This document shows positions 1 to 5,127 of a stretch of DNA of 9,203 nucleotides, in pieces. The stretch is taken from assembly GCA_958438185.1 (NCBI GenBank), contig CAUBQU010000036.1, positions 1 through 9,203 of the forward strand, read 5' to 3'. The notes beneath the pieces are model-generated. The model searched no databases. It was given only the letters and a program-made list of their open reading frames with translations, and was not told the DNA's origin. Position numbers and translations under genes: made by a program. The stretch comes from an uncultured Oscillospiraceae bacterium. Its GTDB lineage: Bacteria; Bacillota; Clostridia; Oscillospirales; Oscillospiraceae. The stretch's first letter is position 1. The number at the start of each line of letters is the position of its first letter.

Positions 1-318
1 CTGCTGGACGAGCCCTTCGGCGCGCTGGACGCCAAGATCCGCCTGGAGCTGCAGCAGCTGCTGGAGCAGCTCTGGTGTAGCGGCGAAAAGCGCAAGACGG
101 TGATCTTCGTCACCCATGATATCCGCGAGGCGGTCCAGCTGGCGAGCCGGATTCTGTTTATGGCCCCGGGGAAGATCGTCGCGGATATCCCGGTGGACCT
201 GCCCCGGCCGCGGCAGCAGCTGCAGGGCGAGGGCGCGCAGATGCGCAAGCAGCTGCAGGACCGCTTGCTGCAGCTATTTTACGAGACGGACGGGACGGAG
301 GCGACGGATGAAGGCTGA
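1..318 (+). CDS. ABC transporter ATP-binding protein, nitrate/sulfonate/taurine type (3' part)
   Basis: This is the C-terminal 105 residues of an ABC ATPase; the N-terminal part, with Walker A and the signature motif, lies before the window. It opens directly on Walker B and the D-loop (LLDEPFGALD, residues 1-10 of the visible part). The switch histidine follows in FVTHDIREAV. The sequence after it (LASRILFMAPGKIV) matches the SsuB/TauB/NrtD group, which hydrolyses ATP at the inner face of the membrane to drive uptake of small oxyanions, sulfonates, thiamine precursors or similar solutes. The substrate cannot be told from this fragment. The TGA at 316-318 overlaps a downstream ATG at 308, which implies translational coupling to the permease gene. 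The family call is secure from the motifs. Confidence 0.93.
   Translation: MLDEPFGALDAKIRLELQQLLEQLWCSGEKRKTVIFVTHDIREAVQLASRILFMAPGKIVADIPVDLPRPRQQLQGEGAQMRKQLQDRLLQLFYETDGTEATDEG
297..310 (+). promoter_or_regulatory. Ribosome binding site and probable original permease start
   Basis: GGAGG at 297-301 sits six bases before ATG 308-310, inside the end of the ATPase gene. It is the only good ribosome site near the permease and is in the permease frame, so ATG 308 looks like the ancestral start. The frame is then stopped by TAG at 347-349. Confidence 0.75.
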
Positions 319-349
319 GGGCAGAAGGCTGATACGGGTGCATCTTTAG
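308..349 (+). other. Short 13-codon frame ending in an in-frame TAG, in the permease frame
   Basis: The frame opened at ATG 308 encodes MKAEGRRLIRVHL and then meets TAG at 347-349. The next codons continue in the same frame with hydrophobic residues (LLVLLYEIMFV) into a full permease. If TAG were a sense codon, the two parts would join into a normal basic N-terminus plus first membrane helix. The simplest reading is a nonsense mutation (for example CAG or TGG to TAG). Alternatives are a sequencing error, a short leader peptide with reinitiation, or readthrough. Every other gene in the window whose end can be seen stops at TGA or TAA, so usage here does not show TAG acting as a normal stop, nor prove that it is recoded. 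Confidence 0.7.
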
Positions 350-358
350 CTGCTGGTA

Positions 359-1231
359 TTGCTGTATGAGATTATGTTTGTCCCCAACCAGCGGACGACG
401 GTGCGGGACTATGACGCGCTGCTGGTCGGCATCGCGGTAATCGAGGCGCTGTTCCTCTTTGCCCTCTGGCACGGTAAGCGCCGGGGGACGCTGTCGACAG
501 GGCCGTTTGATATTATCCTCGTTGTCTGGCTGCTGATGATTGTCTGGGAACTGACGACGTCTGTGCTGAACGTGGCCCACCCGGTGCTGGTGCCCTGTCC
601 GGAAAATGTCTTTGATACCTTCCGGAAGCAGTGGAGCCTGCTGCTTCTGAACGTGGGCTATTCCATGGAGCTGCTGCTTTTGGGCTTTGCGCTGGGGCTG
701 ACGGCGGCGGTGCTGCTGGGCCTGGTGGCAGGCTGGGTGCCCCGGATTCGGGCGTTTGCCTACCCCATTGCCAATGTTATGGCGCCGATCCCGGCGATCG
801 TGATCTCGCCGTATTTGGTGGCGCTGATGCCGACGTTCCGCAGCGCCTCCCTGGTGGTCATTATTCTGGGCATCTTCTGGCCGACGTTTCTCACCACGGT
901 CAACCGGGTGCAGAATATGGAGGTGCAGATTCTCGACTCGGCCCGGACGCTGCAGCCCAGCACGATGACGATGCTGACGCGCATCCTGCTGCCGTATATC
1001 TTGCCCGGCGTGATCTCCGGGCTGCGGGTCTCAATGACGACGTCGCTTCTGATGCTGAATTTTGCCGAGCTCATGGGCGCGACCCACGGCATGGGCTATT
1101 ACGTGCAGAACAGCATCACCTATGCCAACTACACCCATGCGGTGGCGGGCATTTTTGTCATTGGAATCGTCGTGACGATCCTGAATTTCCTGGTGGGGAA
1201 GCTGCAAAAGTGGGCCATCCGCTGGCACTGA
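359..1231 (+). CDS. ABC transporter permease, nitrate/sulfonate/taurine type (start uncertain; 5' end interrupted)
   Basis: This is an integral membrane permease of the BPD_transp_1 type that forms the channel for the ATPase encoded just upstream. The frame open from TTG 359 gives about 290 residues; ATG 374 is the first downstream ATG. Neither has a convincing ribosome site, whereas ATG 308 does but is separated by an amber codon. The core has several strongly hydrophobic helices. It contains a cytoplasmic-loop sequence resembling the EAA motif (ILDSARTLQPSTMTMLTRIL followed by LPYILPG), which docks on the ATPase. The IVWELTTS segment followed by VLVPCPENVF corresponds to the usual N-terminal region of SsuC/TauC permeases, so the helices before it are an extra N-terminal extension. 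The binding protein that would complete the system is not in the window. The family call is firm; whether the gene is functional is open. Confidence 0.85.
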   Translation: MLYEIMFVPNQRTTVRDYDALLVGIAVIEALFLFALWHGKRRGTLSTGPFDIILVVWLLMIVWELTTSVLNVAHPVLVPCPENVFDTFRKQWSLLLLNVGYSMELLLLGFALGLTAAVLLGLVAGWVPRIRAFAYPIANVMAPIPAIVISPYLVALMPTFRSASLVVIILGIFWPTFLTTVNRVQNMEVQILDSARTLQPSTMTMLTRILLPYILPGVISGLRVSMTTSLLMLNFAELMGATHGMGYYVQNSITYANYTHAVAGIFVIGIVVTILNFLVGKLQKWAIRWH

Positions 1232-1260
1232 CCGGTGCGGGGTAAATCGAAAAGAGAAAT

Positions 1261-1305
1261 ACCGGCCAGGGGCGCTTATTTGGCGACCGCTGGCCGGTTG
1301 ACTTT
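1261..1305 (+). terminator. Rho-independent terminator of the upstream ABC operon
   Basis: ACCGGCCAG (1261-1269) pairs perfectly with CTGGCCGGT (1290-1298), with partial further pairing inside, and is followed by TTGACTTTTT. It starts about 30 bases after the permease stop. The T-rich tail also forms the -35 box of the next promoter. Confidence 0.7.
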
Positions 1306-1326
1306 TTCCCTGGTTTCGGCTATGCT
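1298..1326 (+). promoter_or_regulatory. Sigma-A-type promoter of the kinase gene
   Basis: TTGACT (1298-1303) and TATGCT (1321-1326) are separated by exactly 17 bases, close to the vegetative consensus. Transcription would start near 1333, giving a leader of about 34 bases before the TTG start at 1367. This promoter position rules out longer N-terminal versions of the kinase. Confidence 0.75.
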
Positions 1327-1366
1327 AGCACTAAGCAAAATTTTGCATGAAGGAGGCGCGAGTGCT

Positions 1367-2293
1367 TTGCGTGTCATTGACATTGAAAACATAACCTATA
1401 ACATGCGCAACGAGACCCAATTTGTCCTGCGCTGCGAAGAGGTGTTCCACGATAAGATCAGCGCAGCTGCCGCGGCGATCCTGGAGAGCCGGAAGACGAA
1501 ACCCCTGGTTGCTCTGACTGGTCCCTCCGGCTCCGGCAAGACGACGACAGCCATGCGCCTGCAGGCGTATCTGGAGAACCTGGGGGTCAAGGTCTGTCTG
1601 CTGAGCATGGATAATTTCTTCCTGCCCCTGGAGCAGCGCCCGCCGGAGCTGACGGACTGGGAATCGCCCCTGTGCGTCAACTGGGAGCTGCTGCTGTCCG
1701 TCGTCGAGCAGCTGAAGGACGGCAAAGCCGTCGAGACGCCCTGGTATGATTTCGTCCATGGGACGACCGGCGGCTGGCGGACGATGCAGGGCGACCGAGA
1801 GGCGGTCATCATCGTTGAGGGCATCCACATGCTCAACCCGATCATCTTTGACCGCATCCGTAGCCAGGCCAACGGCATCTATGTCGCACCCCGGACGCGT
1901 ATCATCACGACACAGGACCGGATCGTGCGCCCGGAGCAGCTGCGGGTGGCCCGGCGGCTCATCCGGGATTATAACACCCGGGGCTATGACCTGCGTAAGA
2001 CGATTGAACGGGCGCACAATGTCGACCGGGGCGAGGTCCAGTATATTGCCCCCTATAAGCCCAACGCCAGCATTCATATCGACAGCTTCCACGATTATGA
2101 GCCCTGCATCCTGGCACGGTATCTCAAGGAGATCCCGGCATGGGCCCAGGAGCTGCCACCGGAGTATATGGAAGCGCACGGCCTGGCGGACCTGCTGCAG
2201 GTCGTCGACAGTGTGCCGCCGCTGCATACGCCGTATGTGCCGCGGGACTCCATCGTCCGGGAATTTGTCGGCGGCAGCTGCTTTACCTATTAA
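1367..2293 (+). CDS. Uridine kinase/phosphoribulokinase-family P-loop kinase
   Basis: This soluble P-loop kinase of about 308 residues belongs to the Udk/PRK family, which phosphorylates a nucleoside or sugar-phosphate hydroxyl with ATP or GTP. Visible motifs are Walker A GPSGSGKT at residues 52-59, DNFF at 82-85 (equivalent to the DDFY-type substrate aspartate of uridine kinase), EGIH at 151-154, and an arginine-rich lid segment (VARRLIRDYNTRGYD). The start is chosen as TTG 1367 because AGGAGG lies at 1351-1356, ten bases upstream, just after a good promoter. The open frame runs further back but crosses the promoter and terminator. Many clostridial homologues carry a threonyl-tRNA-synthetase-like N-terminal domain; this one has only about 50 residues before the P-loop. 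It appears to be a single-gene unit between two terminator-like hairpins. The substrate is not determinable; a nucleoside is likeliest. Confidence 0.85.
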   Translation: MRVIDIENITYNMRNETQFVLRCEEVFHDKISAAAAAILESRKTKPLVALTGPSGSGKTTTAMRLQAYLENLGVKVCLLSMDNFFLPLEQRPPELTDWESPLCVNWELLLSVVEQLKDGKAVETPWYDFVHGTTGGWRTMQGDREAVIIVEGIHMLNPIIFDRIRSQANGIYVAPRTRIITTQDRIVRPEQLRVARRLIRDYNTRGYDLRKTIERAHNVDRGEVQYIAPYKPNASIHIDSFHDYEPCILARYLKEIPAWAQELPPEYMEAHGLADLLQVVDSVPPLHTPYVPRDSIVREFVGGSCFTY

Positions 2294-2352
2294 AGCGCCG
2301 GAACGCATCGGGCGGTGCGTCGGCTGCAAGTGCATGGCTTGCAAGGGCTTTT

Positions 2353-2401
2353 CCGCAGAATTTACGGGCGCCGGCAGGACCAGCGCCCGTAAATTTTGCG
2401 G
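2353..2401 (+). terminator. Long hairpin after the kinase gene, probable terminator
   Basis: The arms at 2353-2371 and 2383-2401 are 19 bases each and pair completely, counting one G-U wobble, around an 11-base loop. This is an exceptionally strong fold 60 bases after the kinase stop. Only a short TTT follows it, so termination may be inefficient, or the hairpin may protect the 3' end of the mRNA. A smaller dyad (TGCAAG 2325-2330, CTTGCA 2338-2343) precedes it. Confidence 0.55.
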
Positions 2402-2498
2402 TTTCCAGAGCGAGTATATGCGGCAAAGTGATTCTGGTGTGGCTGTTTTGCTGAAAAATACGGATGCGAGATAGAAAAAATATGGCCAAGTTGCCATC

Positions 2499-2527
2499 TT
2501 TACATTATTACTTTACCGTGGTAAACT
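2499..2527 (+). promoter_or_regulatory. Sigma-A-type promoter of the amino acid ABC operon
   Basis: TTTACA (2499-2504) and TAAACT (2522-2527) are spaced by 17 bases, in an A/T-rich stretch upstream of the binding-protein gene. A weaker overlapping alternative uses TTGCCA at 2491. A palindrome overlaps the -10 box. Confidence 0.6.
2512..2525 (+). promoter_or_regulatory. Palindrome over the -10 region, candidate operator
   Basis: TTTACC-GT-GGTAAA is a perfect 6-2-6 dyad that occupies the spacer and overlaps the -10 box of the operon promoter. A bound dimeric regulator here would block RNA polymerase. I cannot assign the regulator from sequence, and no regulator gene of that kind is in the window. 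Confidence 0.5.
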
Positions 2528-2547
2528 ACTAACGCAATAGAAAAACA

Positions 2548-2570
2548 GCGCGGCAGAAGGAAAGCCGCGC
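2548..2570 (+). other. Small hairpin in the 5' leader of the ABC operon
   Basis: GCGCGGC (2548-2554) pairs with GCCGCGC (2564-2570) around a purine-rich nine-base loop, early in the leader. There is no T-tract, so it is not a terminator. A role in 5'-end mRNA stability is plausible, and chance is possible. Confidence 0.4.
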
Positions 2571-2588
2571 AGAACGGAGAGTAGGAAC

Positions 2589-3425
2589 ATGAAAAAGATT
2601 CTTGCAATGCTGCTGGCCATCGCAATGCTGGCCTGCCTGTTTGCCGGCTGCGGCAATTCTGACAAATCGAATGACGGCTCGACTCCCGGCAGCGACGCTG
2701 CCCCGGACGCCGATGTGACCGCGGCTTCGGACTACGAAGAGCTCCAGGCCAAGGGCACCATGGTTGTCGGCATCACCGACTTTGCCCCGATGGACTACCG
2801 GGACGACAACGGTGAGTGGACCGGCTTCGACGCGGAGCTTGCCCGCATGGTCGCCTCCCAGCTGGATCTGGAATGCGAATTCATCGAGATCGACTGGGAC
2901 AACAAGATCCTCGAACTGGAATCCAAGTCCATCGACTGCGTCTGGAACGGCATGACGCTGACGGACGAGGTCCTGAACGCGATGGAGTGCACCGATCCCT
3001 ATCTGGTCAACGCTCAGGTCGTCGTCATGAAGTCGGATAAGGTTGCCGATTACGCCGATGTGGACGCCATGAAGGATCTGGCAGTTGCTGTCGAGTCCGG
3101 CTCCGCCGGTGACGAGACCGCGACGAACAACGGCTTCACGAATGTCACGAAGGTCACCGCGCAGTCTGACGCGCTGATGGAAGTCGCTTCCGGCACGGCG
3201 GACGCCTGCATCATCGACCTGACCATGGCCAAGGCCATGACCGGCGACGGCACCAGCTACGCAGACCTTTCCATCGCGGCGGAGATGGACCGCGAGGAGT
3301 ACGGCATCGGCTTCCGCAAGGGCTCCGATATGGCGCAGAAGGTCAATGACATCATCGCTTCCCTGAAGGATGACGGCACCCTGCAGGAGCTGGCGGACAA
3401 ATACGGCCTGTCCCTGATCGACTGA
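2589..3425 (+). CDS. Amino acid ABC transporter substrate-binding lipoprotein
   Basis: This is a 278-residue extracytoplasmic binding protein of the polar amino acid family (SBP_bac_3). The N-terminus is a lipoprotein signal: KK, a hydrophobic core, then the lipobox FAGC with the lipidated cysteine at residue 21. A Ser/Asp-rich linker follows to about residue 55. The two-lobe domain starts at MVVGITDFAPMDYRDDNGEW, with GFDAELARMVA and WNGMTL following. The C-terminus (GTLQELADKYG) is typical of the family. The usual ligand-carboxylate arginine in the T-x-E-R segment is Val128 here. Asp210 in IIDLTMAKA fits the position of the lobe-2 acidic residue that binds the amino group. GGAG at 2576-2579 precedes ATG 2589. 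It is the first gene of a three-gene importer operon. The ligand is an amino acid, possibly cystine given the convergent desulfidase gene, but this is not proven. Confidence 0.93.
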   Translation: MKKILAMLLAIAMLACLFAGCGNSDKSNDGSTPGSDAAPDADVTAASDYEELQAKGTMVVGITDFAPMDYRDDNGEWTGFDAELARMVASQLDLECEFIEIDWDNKILELESKSIDCVWNGMTLTDEVLNAMECTDPYLVNAQVVVMKSDKVADYADVDAMKDLAVAVESGSAGDETATNNGFTNVTKVTAQSDALMEVASGTADACIIDLTMAKAMTGDGTSYADLSIAAEMDREEYGIGFRKGSDMAQKVNDIIASLKDDGTLQELADKYGLSLID

Positions 3426-3470
3426 GCCTGAAAAGCGCGGCTTCTATCAAAGGAATATCCCCCGGTCCGG

Positions 3471-3511
3471 CGCTGCCGGGCCGGGAAAAGCGCCGGGGCA
3501 GCCCGGCAGCG
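3471..3511 (+). other. GC-rich hairpin in the gap after the binding-protein gene
   Basis: CGCTGCCGGGC (3471-3481) pairs with GCCCGGCAGCG (3501-3511), 11 base pairs. An overlapping alternative pairs CCGGCGCT (3467-3474) with AGCGCCGG (3489-3496), so the two cannot form together. No T-tract follows. It probably helps protect or separate the upstream message and may be part of an attenuator with the next hairpin. Confidence 0.5.
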
Positions 3512-3513
3512 GG

Positions 3514-3554
3514 CAGCGTGCCGGGATTTTAGCGGCACGCTGTGCGTGTGTTTT
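3514..3554 (+). terminator. Attenuating terminator between binding-protein and permease genes
   Basis: CAGCGTGCCG (3514-3523) pairs with CGGCACGCTG (3533-3542) around a nine-base loop, and a TTTT run follows at 3551-3554 after an eight-base gap. The gap and short T-run suggest partial termination. That would give more of the binding protein than of the membrane components, a common arrangement in ABC importer operons. I find no clear promoter between this hairpin and the permease start. Confidence 0.55.
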
Positions 3555-3598
3555 ATACCGCTGCGCAGGCGGCGGAAGAAATAGAGAGGTATGAAACT

Positions 3599-4258
3599 AT
3601 GGTTTGGTCTGTAACTGCGTCGCTGCTGGAAGGCTTCGGTATGACGCTGAAAATTTTCGGCTTGACGCTGGCGTTTGCCATCCCCCTGGGGCTGCTGATC
3701 GCCTTTGGCTCGATGAGCCGCTTTAAGCCGCTGAAATGGCTGGTCGATGGCATCGTCTGGATCATCCGCGGGACGCCGCTGATGCTGCAGCTAATCGCCA
3801 TTTATTACGGGCCTGGCCTGGTGCTGGGCAGCCAGTGGTGGGGCACCGGGAACCAGGGCCGCTTTGTCGCGGTGCTGGTGGCGTTTGTGCTGAATTACTC
3901 CTGCTATTTCTCCGTCATCTATCGGGGCGGCATCGAGGCGATCCCCAAGGGGCAGTACGAGGCGGCCCAGGTCCTGGGCATGACAAAATCCCAGACCTTT
4001 TTCCGCGTGATCCTGCTGCAGGTCGTCAAGCGCATCGTCCCGCCGATGTCCAACGAGATCATCACTTTGGTGAAGGATACGTCTCTCTCCCGGGTCATTG
4101 CCTGCTATGAGATCATCTGGAACGCCCAGGTCTATATCAAGTCCAACGGGCTGATCTGGCCGCTGTTCTACACCGGCGTGTTCTATCTGCTGTTCAACGG
4201 CATTCTGACGGTCTTCTTCGGCTGGCTGGAACGCAAGATGTCGTATTTCCGTGTCTGA
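3599..4258 (+). CDS. Amino acid ABC transporter permease
   Basis: This is a 219-residue membrane permease of the HisM/GlnP family, matching the usual length. Helices begin at about residue 18 (MTLKIFGLTLAFAIPLGLLI). The conserved RGTPLMLQL segment follows the second helix, and the EAA loop reads EAAQVLGMTKSQTFFRVILL, contacting the ATPase in the cytoplasm. VKDTSLSRVI, another family hallmark, lies nearer the C-terminus. ATG 3599 is preferred: GAGAGG at 3584-3589 lies nine bases upstream, and the frame further back overlaps the intergenic terminator. The stop at 4256-4258 overlaps the ribosome site of the ATPase gene, so the two genes are tightly coupled. The permease probably acts as a homodimer, because only one permease gene is present. 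Confidence 0.93.
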   Translation: MVWSVTASLLEGFGMTLKIFGLTLAFAIPLGLLIAFGSMSRFKPLKWLVDGIVWIIRGTPLMLQLIAIYYGPGLVLGSQWWGTGNQGRFVAVLVAFVLNYSCYFSVIYRGGIEAIPKGQYEAAQVLGMTKSQTFFRVILLQVVKRIVPPMSNEIITLVKDTSLSRVIACYEIIWNAQVYIKSNGLIWPLFYTGVFYLLFNGILTVFFGWLERKMSYFRV

Positions 4259-4269
4259 GGAGGGGCGTT

Positions 4270-5064
4270 ATGGCGGTATTGGAAGTAAAAAATATCCACA
4301 AGAGCTTTGACGGCGCGACCGAGGTCCTGCAGGGCATTGATTTCTCCCTGGAGCAGGGCGAGGCCATTGCTATTATTGGCTCCTCCGGCAGCGGCAAGAC
4401 GACGCTGCTGCGCTGCATCAATTTCCTGGAGACGCCTGATCAGGGCCAGGTGATCGTCAATGGCAAGGTCATTTTCGACGCGGCGGACCCGGCCACGCAA
4501 AAAGAGAGCGAGATCCGGAAAAAGCGGCTCTCCTTTGGGCTGGTGTTCCAGAATTTTAATCTCTTCCCCCAGTACACGGCGATCCAGAACGTCATGCTGG
4601 CCAGCCAACTGCTGGCAAAGGAGCGGGCGGATTACAAGCAGAACAAGAAGGCAATTTTAGAGGAGATCCGGCGTGATGCGGTGCAGCTTCTCGAAAAAGT
4701 CGGCCTAGCAGAGAAGCGGGATCTCTATCCCCATCAGCTCTCCGGCGGGCAGCAGCAGCGGGTCGCCATCGCCCGGGCGCTGGCGATGCACCCGGATATT
4801 CTCTGCTTCGACGAGCCGACCTCAGCGCTGGACCCGGAGCTGACCGGGGAGGTCCTGCGGGTCATCCGCGGCCTGGCAGAGCAGAAGACGACGATGCTGA
4901 TCGTCACCCATGAGATGGCCTTTGCCCGGGATGTGGCGGATCGGGTCATCTTTATGGACGGCGGCGTTGTCGTAGAGCAGGGCCCGTCTCGGGATGTGAT
5001 CGAGCACCCCCAGCAGGAACGCACCCGCCAATTCCTGGCCCGCTATGCAGAAAATGAGCATTGA
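4270..5064 (+). CDS. Amino acid ABC transporter ATP-binding protein
   Basis: This is a complete 264-residue ATPase of the GlnQ/HisP family. Walker A is GSSGSGKT at 37-44, the Q-loop glutamine is residue 94 (VFQNFNLFPQ), the signature is LSGGQ at 157-161, Walker B/D-loop is DEPTSALD at 181-188, and the switch histidine is residue 214 (VTHEM). All catalytic elements are intact. The 80-100 segment is somewhat longer than the shortest family members, with an inserted lysine-rich stretch (ADYKQNKKAI) before the helical domain. AGGAGG at 4258-4263 lies six bases before ATG. As third gene of the operon, it powers the permease encoded directly upstream. Confidence 0.95.
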   Translation: MAVLEVKNIHKSFDGATEVLQGIDFSLEQGEAIAIIGSSGSGKTTLLRCINFLETPDQGQVIVNGKVIFDAADPATQKESEIRKKRLSFGLVFQNFNLFPQYTAIQNVMLASQLLAKERADYKQNKKAILEEIRRDAVQLLEKVGLAEKRDLYPHQLSGGQQQRVAIARALAMHPDILCFDEPTSALDPELTGEVLRVIRGLAEQKTTMLIVTHEMAFARDVADRVIFMDGGVVVEQGPSRDVIEHPQQERTRQFLARYAENEH

Positions 5065-5084
5065 TAAAATCAAATGAAAAAAGA

Positions 5085-5124
5085 CAAAAGCGGCGCGCTG
5101 CAAATCTGCAGCGCGCCGCTTTTG
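5085..5124. terminator. Perfect bidirectional terminator between convergent genes
   Basis: Arms 5085-5102 and 5107-5124 are exact reverse complements (18 base pairs) with a four-base loop AATC. A GC-rich core is flanked by AAAA on the left and TTTT on the right, so it can act on both strands. It would end the ABC operon (+) and the desulfidase gene (-), whose stop codon lies only three bases beyond the right arm. Confidence 0.92.
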
Positions 5125-5127
5125 CGG

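Larger units (their letters stand above)
2402..2588 (+). promoter_or_regulatory. Gene-free control region upstream of the amino acid ABC operon
   Basis: The stretch from the kinase stop to 2588 holds no credible gene. After the kinase hairpin it becomes A/T-rich, unlike the surrounding coding DNA. It contains a small dyad (ATGGC 2482-2486, GCCAT 2493-2497), the promoter at 2499-2527 with its palindrome, and a 7-bp hairpin in the leader. The leader of roughly 55 bases is too short for a T-box or a typical S-box riboswitch, and I see no conserved riboswitch core. Confidence 0.5.

Noticed and set aside
1235..1366. Longer kinase N-terminus from 1235
   Set aside because: It would include the terminator and promoter at 1261-1326. 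AGGAGG at 1351-1356 supports TTG 1367.
2418..2474. Possible 18-codon leader peptide before the importer operon
   Set aside because: It has no ribosome site, lies upstream of the predicted promoter, and is not rich in any one amino acid.
1331..2497. Long open frame of 388 codons on the minus strand opposite the kinase gene
   Set aside because: It mirrors the codon structure of a clearly recognisable kinase, has no family-like motifs, crosses the kinase promoter and hairpin, and lacks a ribosome site. This is expected in GC-rich DNA.
2482..2497. ATGGC-N6-GCCAT dyad upstream of the importer promoter
   Set aside because: Five-base arms are short enough to occur by chance. Listed as a detail of the control region only.
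3426..3598. Permease start further upstream at 3542
   Set aside because: That version would begin within the terminator hairpin and lacks a ribosome site. ATG 3599 has GAGAGG at the right distance and the normal family length.
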